The notes: generated from the letters alone by a model not told the origin. Shown: positions 9,401 to 16,647, counted from the first letter of the stretch. The stretch is DNA of 38,166 bases from an uncultured Saprospiraceae bacterium (GCA_937924035.1 CALDTK010000178.1:1-38166); one strand, 5' to 3'. Numbers and translations are program-made.

Positions 9401-11879
9401 TCGAGTTGTAGTTGCTACAGCGGGTGGAGTGCTTCGAAGCCTTCCTGTTGGAACACTCAATAGCCCTTTCGTGGTGAATGCTTCAAACGATATCCAGCAG
9501 CGTGACCAAACGTTGAATGTTGGTATGGGGATCAACACTCCCGACGCAGCTTTGCATGTGTATCGCAATGCGCCTGGCACATCAACTGAAATTCAAGTTC
9601 ATAATCGCTCAGGGAATGGATCTTCACAAATCCGCTTTCGCGAAAACCTCAATAACGAAGAGACCAACTCAATGCTACTTCGCTACGATGGTCAACGCAA
9701 TCGTATGGAAGTAACCAACGGTTGGGGTGATGCTACAGGAACTGTTCGTACGGACTCTTTTGCAACACACATGGTTGTGATGCGCAACAATGGCCGTGTA
9801 GGAATTAACCTCGGTGCCAATAACCCTGAGGATCAACTCGACGTAGATGGAAACATTCGCATTAGAGATGGTCATAGAATTCGTTTCAATGAAGCACAGA
9901 GTTATATCATAGATGCAACAGGTGGAAATACAGGAAATCTTACCATGCAAGCTGATCAAAGACTTTTGCTACGCGGACGTGAAGACTTACTCCTACGGTC
10001 TCAAGCCGGTAGTATCGATCTCGATGCCATAGGAGCAATTGTAGCGGATGCTGCAACAAATGTTACGCTGCGTGCAAATGGAAATGATTTCATTATTCAA
10101 GCAGCTGATGACATCTTCTTCCGAACAAGTGGAGCTACTAATAGAGCTCAATGGCACGATCAAGGACGTCTTCAAATCTATAGCAATTCAAATCCAGCTG
10201 TTTTTGAATTAGACGTAGACGGATCAATACGTACCGATGGAATTCAGATTCAAACAGGTGCTACTGCTGGTCATATCCTTCAATCTGATGCAAACGGTAC
10301 TGGTAGTTGGATTGATCCTAGTACAGTGTTTTCTGATGATCAAGCATTAACCTTTGATCCGGCAACAGGATTACTTTCGCTAGTTGATGGAGGAACACCG
10401 ATTAATCTAGCGAACGCAACAATCATTGACGATCAAGAACTCGGTTGGGATGCATCTACTTCTACGCTGACGATTGATAATGGTAATTCTGTCATTCTTA
10501 CGAGCCTCTTAGATGATACAGACGATCAAACATTAAGCATTCTTGGTAATCGCATCTCACTCACAGATGGTGGCTTTGTCGACCTTCCTGCAGCTACCGT
10601 TGATACTGATGACCAGGGACTCTTGTTCTCAAGTAACACTATTACAATTGAAGACGGGACAGGAAGCATTGATTTGTCACCTTTCTTAGATAATACTGAT
10701 GACCAAGGACTCTTGTTCTCAAGTAACACCATCACAATTGAGGATGGATCTGGAAGCATTGATCTCTCTCCTTACCTCGACAATACTGACGCGCAAGCGA
10801 TCAGTGTTTCAAGTGATGAACTTTCGATTACAGGAAATGCCTCAACCGTAGACCTAAGTCCTTACCTAGACAATACTGACGCACAAGCGATTTCTTTAAC
10901 GGGTACAACCTTGGAGATTACTGGTAACGCGTCTACAGTAGATCTTTCTTCGATAGGTGCCCTATCTGGTTGGTCAAAAACCGGAAGTAATATCACCTTG
11001 GCTACTGCTAGTGATAATGTAGGAATTGGAGTAACACCTGCAGCTAGCGTTCGCTTCCAAGTCGGTAGTGGAAATGTTCGTTTCGATGTATTGAGTGGAG
11101 GGACAAATGAAATGGTTGTAGCTGATGCCAACGGCCAACTTAGCAAGCAAGCAATCCCAACGTTCACGAATTACCTCGCCCGCTCTGGTACACAAACCGA
11201 ACTTGCGAATACAGGTGATAATTTGATGATCGGAGTTGGAACGGCAACCGCCAAGCTACATGTAGCTGGTGATGCGAACATAGAGGGGCTTCTTACGATC
11301 ACAAGTACGGGAACAAATGATCCATTACGCTTAGAGAATCTTCAGGCGTATTCGGGCGGATCTCCGTACGATATTTTGGTTGTGGATGCAGATGGAGATG
11401 TCCAAGTGCATAACAGTGTTACTGCTTCAGATCGTCGCTTGAAGGAGAACATTAAGCCAATGGAAGGGACATTAGAGAAGTTAGCTGGAATGGAATCAGT
11501 AAGTTTCAACTACCGTCAAGATGTAGAAGATTACGCACACAACTTGGAAGAAGGAACTCACTATGGCGTCATTGCCCAACAGGTGCAAGAAGCGTTTCCA
11601 CATGCTGTTGTAGAGAAAGATGGCTACCTGCATATTCAAGAAAAAGAATTGATGGGCGTAGTAATCTCAGCAACCAAAGAACTCAATGAAAAGAACGCAG
11701 AACTAGAAGCTGCCAATGAGCATCTGGCTGAGCAAGTATATCACATGATGATGGATAAGGCTGACCTTGAGAAAACTGTCCATAGTTTAAGAGCAGAAAC
11801 TTCTGAGCTTCAAACATCAATGGCAAAAGTACTGGAGCACCTTGAAAGAGGTAAGCAAGTTCAGGCATCAGGTAACTGA
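3414..11879 (+). CDS. Giant secreted tail-fibre-like protein with C-terminal S74 chaperone domain
   Basis: 2821 residues with a Sec signal peptide (MKSFSRALVFLSILLPVLAKAQ). The body carries about 21 degenerate modules built on VGIGT-x-P-x(3-6)-LDVNGTVRVR, usually separated by TDDxxVVADAxGNLRxxP linkers and WxR strands. This is the beta-rich pattern of phage-like fibres found in many Bacteroidota secreted proteins. Four 30-residue LDNTD repeats lie at about 2397-2516. The C-terminus is a Peptidase_S74 intramolecular chaperone (SDRRLKENI, then GVIAQQVQEAFP) followed by a coiled coil. Ser2672 and Lys2677 match the Ser-x4-Lys dyad known for self-cleavage in phage endosialidases, so release of a roughly 150-residue chaperone is predicted. 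No T9SS tail is visible. Likely a trimeric surface fibre (inference). A strong terminator follows. Confidence 0.85.
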   Translation: MKSFSRALVFLSILLPVLAKAQSGIGLPPFDATTAFHVKNTPFANPIRLDGLQDDGTNTLTDVVVKDANGVLYYRPITDLTVSGEWEDQVVGGRNMIVAGQALDAGNTISILDNGRVGIGTNNPLSVFHIDTDGDGVTATGGTHFRIGRTASYIAMDGDEIGQFVNNVPSTLFLNSEGGTISLGQNSGNTSRLIVNGRTQVTDLPTGDLDGVGTDDELVTTDAAGNLRKVPAADLIEDNAEWRNDDVNDRIYAYRTDNVAGNDVVITESDGYLGVGTVNPQNDLQVSRGIVIGNDIDGAYSTSEAIRFAGGGTSDGMITTQDGSGRFVFKWNATYGPGEDFLAGNEHAVRMLMHGDETTGAEIFEIESSNSTGAAGDNINWNSRLAIENTGEIGIGTTAPTSRLDVNGTVRVRNLPTGVVSGADPTDDYIVLADRATNELRRISPSALFNDEGEWAYEGGGVNEDRIYARRARDDGSADVVVDEAGRVGIGVRAPRESLHLNGGGMRIDGNDFGIGFNNETPYPGAATRDGSRIYHGAGILPQAWRDFLIIEKTDANHVSEPDGGIAFANRNGANTRYTSMVIRGDGEVGIGRNLVSPLATLHVNGGFLVRDGGAGNNDGSSGLLQVVDYRATPFRTWANRGLSVQDETDYFYVGLKDEGGNREDAVIAWGDNPDEDLRFIKLDGASTETDVMHIDGQYDNVGIGTVPEQNNNIKLDVNGQVRVRDLDPQTTYDPVNNLIVIADGAGRLKTVTNDVFKQDFEDLDWTISGDDIYNSNSRGVGIGVTNGFSAAYKLDVGADSRIRAANRIYFRDTESSIYSSNARNLDLEARNNTTFRRWGGSGANPLTVEHSSRTVGIGVDNPVDGYALEINGLTRIQNQSELRFGGDDDNMIYAASNTDFRITAQELFSVRSRGDGIGILSVKTAGTGDRRVGINTNTPGEGANINSFNEIALDVDGSVRVRRMRASAAADDVVTIDANGELRSRPADDVEGPWVREVTGGGQGEVITRDLSDFVGIGTNAPLSTLHVAEQSGTDALIGRTGSITLTHADAGGESSVLFRSVNSTNDYGYIMYDENGDTNSSNTTGENAVLSIGTTNNGSDHIALLPSGNVGINTSSPTADLHVQGTARVTNMTTVNNTSDFAVTVDAAGNLRKQAINVIRDNLGNHDMTTDLVTGGNSIRYSRDDSGPEAGIVLTPQNSVMTSNRLQIGNVINFWVDDAIGGQTNGFAGNDGVIFAPVRDDGTENSDMRVYIMDNNNDAFSFWGNPCGGGNCGSIDAASRNLEIRADGQITIDKLGTGGIDQMVTVDANGVLGSAAIPTGSGSSTADNLGNHIATQNIRLSNSWLTNDGGNRDGLRVSDDGSVFFNTSRVLAWSNNNLWDVFSTRIVGDTDADGQGGNNDLFLVGRDDIVLRSRGGQGDIQIDSDDDVEIRAQDQIRIRAEGTGGSDDIRMYTRNNQERVRIQNDGDVQVFDLAGGGNRVVMADNNGVLYPLAGSADGLWERDAANSETYLANLNDDVGIGTADPEAPLHVRRNNGAVGARLLLDNGNNNGDSEISFRENNRSRGIDLRYDGGDERLYTQSHDGTRLMTIERAGGDVGIGVDNPSAQLHIARSAANGAGAGVTGPARVRIQNPVNNGSAAIELQEGSGGISGSNAMSLRYNGQDNRFEIVDGEADRPTTEVRFSVNRDNGLLTSSNLATGGASEIVVADAAGVLSTQVFDQALWAVDNTDSEIFLDPGVSSFRLGIGTNAPSAKLDVDGTARIRSLGTGAGTDFIVTADANGNLRQLPASDFENYWERDPTGNGTNAYTSTANSDDFVGIGTAAPTSKLDVAGTVRVRSLPTGDVSTDVIVVADASGNFRQIPTSTFDDFWNRNDAGAQDYVELATTTDFVGIGTTTAPTAQFHTTGTVRLAGLTNTGVAAGGVEVVVADLSGNLSTRTLSGNLWSRTGTNTHLANAADFIGVGTSSPTSRFHIASGDVTITDLFGTTGDENADRVVVATAGGVLRSLPVGTLNSPFVVNASNDIQQRDQTLNVGMGINTPDAALHVYRNAPGTSTEIQVHNRSGNGSSQIRFRENLNNEETNSMLLRYDGQRNRMEVTNGWGDATGTVRTDSFATHMVVMRNNGRVGINLGANNPEDQLDVDGNIRIRDGHRIRFNEAQSYIIDATGGNTGNLTMQADQRLLLRGREDLLLRSQAGSIDLDAIGAIVADAATNVTLRANGNDFIIQAADDIFFRTSGATNRAQWHDQGRLQIYSNSNPAVFELDVDGSIRTDGIQIQTGATAGHILQSDANGTGSWIDPSTVFSDDQALTFDPATGLLSLVDGGTPINLANATIIDDQELGWDASTSTLTIDNGNSVILTSLLDDTDDQTLSILGNRISLTDGGFVDLPAATVDTDDQGLLFSSNTITIEDGTGSIDLSPFLDNTDDQGLLFSSNTITIEDGSGSIDLSPYLDNTDAQAISVSSDELSITGNASTVDLSPYLDNTDAQAISLTGTTLEITGNASTVDLSSIGALSGWSKTGSNITLATASDNVGIGVTPAASVRFQVGSGNVRFDVLSGGTNEMVVADANGQLSKQAIPTFTNYLARSGTQTELANTGDNLMIGVGTATAKLHVAGDANIEGLLTITSTGTNDPLRLENLQAYSGGSPYDILVVDADGDVQVHNSVTASDRRLKENIKPMEGTLEKLAGMESVSFNYRQDVEDYAHNLEEGTHYGVIAQQVQEAFPHAVVEKDGYLHIQEKELMGVVISATKELNEKNAELEAANEHLAEQVYHMMMDKADLEKTVHSLRAETSELQTSMAKVLEHLERGKQVQASGN
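3462..3475 (+). repeat. 14-bp GNRA motif, GGC form, inside the signal-peptide codons
   Basis: Exact GTTTTGGCGAAAGC followed by C, giving GGC-GAAA-GCC. It encodes VLAKA at the signal-peptidase region of the giant S74 protein. Confidence 0.8.
8086..8099 (-). repeat. Variant GNRA motif, CGC form
   Basis: The minus strand reads GTTTTCGCGAAAGC, one change from the main form. It sits in an FREN codon context that also recurs at 9634, so it may reflect protein-repeat duplication. Confidence 0.35.
9634..9647 (-). repeat. Variant GNRA motif, CGC form
   Basis: The minus strand reads GTTTTCGCGAAAGC followed by G, so CGC pairs with GCG around GAAA: a third covarying version of the stem. The shared protein context (FREN) with 8086 makes it less independent. 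Confidence 0.4.
10602..10961 (+). repeat. Four tandem 90-bp coding repeats
   Basis: The codons for NTD(D/A)Q recur exactly every 90 bases (the second Asp codons are at 10608, 10698, 10788 and 10878). Units 1 and 2 are near-identical in DNA (GACTCTTGTTCTCAAGTAAC is shared) and units 3 and 4 resemble each other (GGAAATGCCTCAAC and GGTAACGCGTCTAC). This points to stepwise tandem duplication. Confidence 0.85.
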
Positions 11880-11972
11880 TTTAAGTACATTTTTTGAAGC
11901 TTAGCTACAAGCTCCCCCTTCAAGGAGCACTGACAGATTGAGAACTAAAAATATAGCTTCATATACATTCCG

Positions 11973-12007
11973 AGCCGGGTTCACTTCAATGTGAACTCGG
12001 CTTTTTT
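11973..12007 (+). terminator. Rho-independent terminator after the giant S74 gene
   Basis: 12-bp stem AGCCGGGTTCAC / GTGAACTCGGCT with one G-T pair and loop TTCAAT, followed by six T. Confidence 0.85.
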
Positions 12008-12045
12008 AATTTCAAAGCCTATTGCTCCCATGTAGGAAGCTGTTT

Positions 12046-12059
12046 GTTTTGGCGAAAGC
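12046..12059 (+). repeat. 14-bp GNRA motif, GGC form
   Basis: Exact GTTTTGGCGAAAGC. The next base T allows a G-U closing pair. First half of an inverted pair with 12109-12122. Confidence 0.8.
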
Positions 12060-12108
12060 TATATCTAACTGCACGCAGGTCCGTTGAGGAACATGAAGTT
12101 TTTTTTCA

Positions 12109-12122
12109 CCTTTCGGCAAAAC
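12109..12122 (-). repeat. 14-bp GNRA motif, GCC form
   Basis: The minus strand reads GTTTTGCCGAAAGG followed by T: stem GCC/GGU around GAAA. It faces the GGC copy at 12046. Confidence 0.8.
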
Positions 12123-12196
12123 ATATTAGGCTTTGGCCTAATGTTTGTTTGTTGAACTGAGAACGAACTATACCATTAAGCAAGCTACTCCCCCCC

Positions 12197-14119
12197 ATGT
12201 GGTACGCAAAAGGCCTTTGGCCAATAGCGTGTCTCTTGTTAGCAAGCGGTTTAGTTGAGGCTCAAACCATCTTACACAATGACGGAAACGTCATTCATGT
12301 CACTTCCGGTGCTGTGATTTTTGTTCAAGGTGGCATTGATAACCACAACGATGGACTACTTAATAACGGAGGCACCATACATTTCTCAGAAGATTGGAAC
12401 AGCAACACTGCTGCTTCTGACGACGTCGACGCACTCGACGGAACCTTCGTATTCGAGGGAGATTTTCAAGATGTAGAGGGTGCAAGCACCGTTGCATTTC
12501 CTTCGGTAAGGCTAGGCGTTGCAAATATTCGGACTCGACAGATTAAGTCTGATGTCTCGATAGCTGAATTTTTTGACCTCCATGAAGGTGAGTGGGCAAC
12601 CGGAAGTAACGTTGCAACAGTTCTAAATACAGATCCAGACGCCATTCTCAGAGAAGATGGATTCGTTAGTTCCGATACGATTGGAGGCTATCTCACAAGA
12701 AAAACTGATCGCATAGCGGAGTACATATTTCCAGTAGGATCTACTGGAGCGGCATTGAGGACAGCTGTCGCTCGATACAGGCCTGTAATAATCACACCGC
12801 TCGTTACTGGAGCAGATGAATTTGCTGTTCGTTTTGCGAACATTGATCCAACCAATGATTTTACAGATGGAGGCCTAGGTTTTGACCGAGCAGACCGAGA
12901 CCCTTCACTGACCAAGATTAATGACGAGTATTATCACAATGTAGACCGTTTGCAAGGTACAAGTCCTGCAGACCTTAAGTTTTTCTATTTGAGTTCGGAT
13001 GGTCGCTATTCTACGGTTGCCCAAGTTCAAGATGATGACATTTGGCGCGACATGAATGGTACAGTAGATATCAACGTTATCGTCCCACTTCACACAGAAG
13101 GACTTGATAGGCTTGCAGTACTTCAGGATCACGATGATTTCACTCAGCCTGTTTTCGCGCAAGCTGGTGCTGATGCTGACTTTGATGGGGTAGCTGATAG
13201 GTATGATCTAGATGCAGATAATGATGGTATCGCCAACATAGACGAGGTGCCATCCAGCCCATATGAAGATCATGACGGTGACGGAATATTTGATTTTATC
13301 GATGCAGATTTTCCAGGATGTGGAACATTGATCAATCAAATCTGCAGCAACTTTGATTTTGACCTCGATGGTATCGCCAATCACCTCGATTTAGATAGTG
13401 ACGGCGATGGTATCTACGATATTTTTGAAGCTGGTGGAGTCGATTCAGATCTTGATGCTCAAGTAGATTATCCAATAGCTGGGGTATCTACAAGTATGAC
13501 AGATACCGATAATGATGGTTTCAATGATCCACAAGACCACCTTGATGGTATGAGATCGCCTGACAACATGCCAGAAATCACTAGTGGTACACCGTGGCCA
13601 CAAGATGACCGTGATAATGATGGTCTAGTAAGTTTTCAGGATATTGATAGTGATGGCGACGGAATCGTAGATTTCGTGGAAGGACAAACCACAGTTGGCT
13701 TTTTCTTCCCAGATTATCTGGACGGAGACCGAAATGGTATCGACCAAGCGTTTGACCTTTTGGAAAATGGAACTTATGCGGTACAACCTACTGATACTGA
13801 TGGAGATGGCCAGCCAGATTACCTCGATCTCAACTCAGATAATGAGCGAACGTCCGATCTCGCGGAGGGTAATGATACCACTGGTGATGGCTTAATCGCT
13901 GTTATTGATCTTCCACTTGGTTCAGATGTCGATGGTGATGGCTTGGACGATGCGTTTGATACAATCGTCCGTACATCTACTCCAGCAACCAACGCTGAAA
14001 ATGCTCAGTTTGCTTCATTGTATCCTAATTTTCAAGACCCAGGTACTTCCGAACTTGATTGGCGTGAGGATGGATGTAAGCAACAGAATTGCCAACCGAT
14101 CTTGACAACAAGAAACTAG
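12197..14119 (+). CDS. Secreted thrombospondin type 3 repeat protein
   Basis: 640 residues with a signal peptide (MWYAKGLWPIACLLLASGLVEAQ). Residues 24 to about 320 form a beta-rich region (NNGGTIHFSEDW, GTFVFEGDFQDV, YIFPVGSTG) resembling the N-terminal domains of Bacteroidota surface proteins. About 325-600 is a run of Asp-rich calcium-binding repeats (DADFDGVADRYD, DADNDGIANIDE, DSDGDGIYDIFE, DTDNDGFNDPQD, DVDGDGLDDAFD). TSP3 repeats are known to bind Ca2+ and stiffen extracellular linkers. Such linkers normally join a further domain, yet this protein stops soon after, ending in a Cys-containing tail (DGCKQQNCQPILTTRN) with no T9SS domain recognised. Surface location is inferred; partner unknown. 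Confidence 0.75.
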   Translation: MWYAKGLWPIACLLLASGLVEAQTILHNDGNVIHVTSGAVIFVQGGIDNHNDGLLNNGGTIHFSEDWNSNTAASDDVDALDGTFVFEGDFQDVEGASTVAFPSVRLGVANIRTRQIKSDVSIAEFFDLHEGEWATGSNVATVLNTDPDAILREDGFVSSDTIGGYLTRKTDRIAEYIFPVGSTGAALRTAVARYRPVIITPLVTGADEFAVRFANIDPTNDFTDGGLGFDRADRDPSLTKINDEYYHNVDRLQGTSPADLKFFYLSSDGRYSTVAQVQDDDIWRDMNGTVDINVIVPLHTEGLDRLAVLQDHDDFTQPVFAQAGADADFDGVADRYDLDADNDGIANIDEVPSSPYEDHDGDGIFDFIDADFPGCGTLINQICSNFDFDLDGIANHLDLDSDGDGIYDIFEAGGVDSDLDAQVDYPIAGVSTSMTDTDNDGFNDPQDHLDGMRSPDNMPEITSGTPWPQDDRDNDGLVSFQDIDSDGDGIVDFVEGQTTVGFFFPDYLDGDRNGIDQAFDLLENGTYAVQPTDTDGDGQPDYLDLNSDNERTSDLAEGNDTTGDGLIAVIDLPLGSDVDGDGLDDAFDTIVRTSTPATNAENAQFASLYPNFQDPGTSELDWREDGCKQQNCQPILTTRN

Positions 14120-14164
14120 TGCAATCAGCAAATGCATTGATCAGCATATCCTTTAAATTCTCTC

Positions 14165-14192
14165 GGCTTAGCTGGCTAGATAAGCCAATTTT
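14165..14192 (+). terminator. Weak terminator between convergent genes
   Basis: GGCTTA / TAAGCC 6-bp stem with a 10-nt loop, followed by AATTTTTT. It lies between the TSP3 gene and the convergent minus-strand lipoprotein gene. Confidence 0.5.
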
Positions 14193-14275
14193 TTGCTCAT
14201 TCTAGCAAGCTCAGAGCAGGCTTTCAAGTTGGAATTACCCAATTTTGGTCGAATTAGGATTTCTTAAATAGGATA

Positions 14276-14671
14276 TTAGTGTTGCTCTGATACTTTTATT
14301 ACGGTGTCGACACTAGGCGTACTCGTTCCCAATTCAATAAAAAGACTGCCACGTACGGAGTCTTGAATCGACTCATCAAAGCCTTCTGCGGCAAACCAGT
14401 GCCCTCCCACTCCGAGCTTGTCAAAGCAAACGGAACTACGAAGTCCAGTTTCTGCCGTAGTGTCATAAAATAGATTCATATCTTGATGATATCCTGGGAA
14501 ATCATCTCCATAGTTCCGGTAAACCGTTGCACCGAAATGAGGTATGCCATGGTGTTCCAGTTCTAAGCAAATAGTGCCACTGAAGGTGTCTACTTTTGGA
14601 ACACAACTCATGTGTGTGAGGCCGAAGAGAACGAAAAGAATAAAGAATCGGAAGAACATAGTTATAAACAC
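14276..14671 (-). CDS. Small hypothetical lipoprotein
   Basis: 131 residues. A hydrophobic N-terminus (MFITMFFRFFILFVLFGLTHMSC) ends in a plausible lipobox with Cys near residue 23; a start at the second Met (residue 5) is equally possible. The mature part is about 108 residues with scattered aromatics (GATVYRNYGDD, GGHWFAAEGFD), suggesting a small beta domain. No family recognised. It is transcribed divergently from the ApbE gene across about 64 bases and converges on the TSP3 gene. Length, signal and isolation from other reading frames support a real gene; function unknown. Confidence 0.65.
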   Translation of the reverse strand: MFITMFFRFFILFVLFGLTHMSCVPKVDTFSGTICLELEHHGIPHFGATVYRNYGDDFPGYHQDMNLFYDTTAETGLRSSVCFDKLGVGGHWFAAEGFDESIQDSVRGSLFIELGTSTPSVDTVIKVSEQH

Positions 14672-14735
14672 TTTACGCTTTTTATAAGCCTCTTATTGCC
14701 AGTTTAGTTCTTTTGCAGAGCAGAAATAGACGAAA

Positions 14736-15815
14736 ATGTCCTCCTTTAAACCAAGTGTAATTGCTTTCGTCGCAATTATACTCTTTGAACTGTCTTCTTG
14801 TGAACAGCCTCTTCCTAAGCAGGCTGTACTGAAAATTCAGGGGACGACTATGGGGACCATCTACCATGTCACAGCAATAAGTCCTGTGAACGCTGATGAT
14901 TTGAAAAAGAATATCGATTCACTATTGGTCGAAATCAACAGAGAAGTTAATACCTACGACAGCGTATCCCTAATCAGTCAGTTGAACAAAGGGAGCATTT
15001 TGGAATTACCCGTCGTCTCGAATCCCAATAAACTCAATTCTGAGATTGGAGCACACCTTGCTTCAAATCTCCTGCTTGCACAAAAACCATATGAATACTC
15101 TTTGGGCTCATTTGATCCTACCGTAGGGCCACTTACAGAGTACTATGGTTTTGGGGCTTCTGAGAAGATAGGTGATCAAGTCAATCTAGACGAGGTTGAG
15201 AAGTTACTTCAATACATAGGCTTCTCTAACATTCTTGTTGATACGATTTTGCAAAACCGGCTGTCTGTGCGGGTCGCGAAAAAAGGAGTGAGCCTCGATT
15301 TGTCAGCTATTGCAAAGGGTTACGCCGTTGATCAAATCTCGCATTCCTTAGAAACGAACTTTAATTGCACTTCGTATTTTGTCGAAATAGGTGGGGAAAC
15401 GCGAACAGCAGGTCGATCGCCACGAGGAACAGAATGGACGATAGGTGTAAGTAGGCCTGCAATTGACGCCAGCTTATCTGATCTTGAGTTGATAATCGGA
15501 ATAAGTAATGCAGCAATCGCAACCAGCGGGAACTATCGAAATCGTAGAATAATTGGAGGGGCATCTTATGTTCATACGATTGACCCTCAGACCGGTATTG
15601 CTAAACCTTCAAATTTGCTTAGTGCAACGGTGGTAGCAAATGATTGTGCCACAGCTGATGCCTTTGCTACTGCCTGCATGGCCTCTGCTGAAAGAGCTGA
15701 AGAAATGCTCAACAAGGCAGGTTTGCCTGGTTGTCTCATTTTCACGAGCAGCGATACCACGTTCGAAACTCGATTTGTCGGAAATTTTGAAGAGTACGTC
15801 TTCGAAGGAAACTAA
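14736..15815 (+). CDS. apbE: FAD:protein FMN transferase (ApbE family)
   Basis: 359 residues with a lipoprotein-type signal (IILFELSSC). ApbE enzymes move FMN from FAD onto a Thr of target proteins outside the cytoplasm, for example Na+-NQR or RNF subunits. Family hallmarks are visible in order: GTTMGTIYHV near 36; GSFDPTVGPLTEYYGFG near 122-138; LDLSAIAKGYAVDQI near 188-202; VEIGGETRTAGRSPRG near 213-228; ATSGNYRN near 260; and HTIDPQTGIAKP near 279-290. ADAFATACMAS follows near the C-terminus. It is the first gene of a plus-strand run; the next start is 7 bases after the stop. No flavinylated target is encoded nearby, so the substrate is unknown. Confidence 0.93.
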   Translation: MSSFKPSVIAFVAIILFELSSCEQPLPKQAVLKIQGTTMGTIYHVTAISPVNADDLKKNIDSLLVEINREVNTYDSVSLISQLNKGSILELPVVSNPNKLNSEIGAHLASNLLLAQKPYEYSLGSFDPTVGPLTEYYGFGASEKIGDQVNLDEVEKLLQYIGFSNILVDTILQNRLSVRVAKKGVSLDLSAIAKGYAVDQISHSLETNFNCTSYFVEIGGETRTAGRSPRGTEWTIGVSRPAIDASLSDLELIIGISNAAIATSGNYRNRRIIGGASYVHTIDPQTGIAKPSNLLSATVVANDCATADAFATACMASAERAEEMLNKAGLPGCLIFTSSDTTFETRFVGNFEEYVFEGN

Positions 15816-15822
15816 TTACCCC

Positions 15823-16647
15823 ATGACTTCAGAGCTGCAAGCCTTTACCCTAGAGCGACCTCTGGTCTTTTTCGATTTAGAAACAACGGGGCTAAACGTT
15901 GTTACCGATCGAATTGTCCAGTTCGCTGCCGTAAAATATTTACCAAGTAAAGAGAGCCCTGTAGAGCTCGTGTATTTTATAAATCCGCAGATGCCCATTG
16001 ACCCACAAGCAAGTGCGGTTCATGGCATTTCAAATGAGCAAGTAGCGCAGGAGCCTACGTTTAATGAACTTGCAGATGAGATCTATGATTTTATTGGTGA
16101 TGCCGATCTCAGTGGTTATAACATCAAACGTTTCGATGTTCCTATGTTGATGGAGGAATTTGACCGCGCAGGTATTCGCTTTTCTGTAAGTGAACGAAAG
16201 CTGGTCGATGTGCAAGAAATCTTTTTCAAAATGGAGCCGAGAACCTTGGCCGGAGCACTTCGATATTATAGGGGAGAAGAAATGATAAATGCTCATGACG
16301 CTTTAGCAGATGTTCAGGCAACCATAAAGGTTCTTGCTGGACAAGTAGAAAAGTATCAAGGCGCAGTGTTTACTCAGCCAAACGGGGAGCAGATCGACAA
16401 TCCCATTGTGCCAGACGTCGATATGCTACATGCATTCACCAAACAAGAAGGGCAGTTGGATGCTACAAACCGACTGCGCCGCGATTCAGGTGGTGAAATC
16501 GTTTTTAATTTTGGCAAGCATAAAGGTCGCGCGCTTAAAGAAGTTTTCTCTAAAGAGCGAAGCTATTACCATTGGCTCCAAGACAAGGATTTCAGTGTTC
16601 AGGTCAAAGAAATATCTAGAACCGTATGGGAATCGATGAACGAGTAA
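15823..16647 (+). CDS. DnaQ-like DEDDh 3'-5' exonuclease with C-terminal FGKHKG domain
   Basis: I start it at ATG 15823 (MTSELQAFTLERPLVFFDLETTG), giving 274 residues. An open frame extends to 15640 but would overlap ApbE. Exonuclease motif I is FFDLETTGL (Asp18, Glu20), motif II is GYNIKRFDVPML (Asp105), and motif III is HDALADVQ (His158, Asp163). This is the full DEDDh set that hydrolyses DNA or RNA 3' ends with two metal ions. The C-terminal part (FNFGKHKGRALKEV...YYHWLQDKDF) matches a small domain often attached to Bacteroidota DnaQ-like exonucleases. It may act in proofreading, repair or RNA trimming; which is not clear. It overlaps the next gene by 22 bases. Confidence 0.9.
   Translation: MTSELQAFTLERPLVFFDLETTGLNVVTDRIVQFAAVKYLPSKESPVELVYFINPQMPIDPQASAVHGISNEQVAQEPTFNELADEIYDFIGDADLSGYNIKRFDVPMLMEEFDRAGIRFSVSERKLVDVQEIFFKMEPRTLAGALRYYRGEEMINAHDALADVQATIKVLAGQVEKYQGAVFTQPNGEQIDNPIVPDVDMLHAFTKQEGQLDATNRLRRDSGGEIVFNFGKHKGRALKEVFSKERSYYHWLQDKDFSVQVKEISRTVWESMNE

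Larger units (their letters stand above)
11880..12196. other. 317-bp gap: terminator, paired GNRA motifs, hairpin
   Basis: No gene. It contains the terminator at 11973, an inverted pair of 14-bp motifs (12046-12059 and 12109-12122), and immediately afterwards a hairpin TTAGGC-TTTG-GCCTAA at 12126-12141. TAATGTTTG at 12140-12148 is a loose -7-like box. The gap separates the giant fibre gene from the TSP3-repeat gene. Confidence 0.6.

Noticed and set aside
4100-11300. Regularly spaced GTNGGNATTGGNAC segments that might suggest a repeat array or CRISPR
   Set aside because: They are degenerate codons for the VGIGT protein repeat with uneven spacing and no unique spacers.
15640-15822. Upstream extension of the exonuclease reading frame
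   Set aside because: It overlaps apbE fully and encodes unrelated residues; ATG 15823 fits the 7-base operon spacing and the conserved N-terminus.
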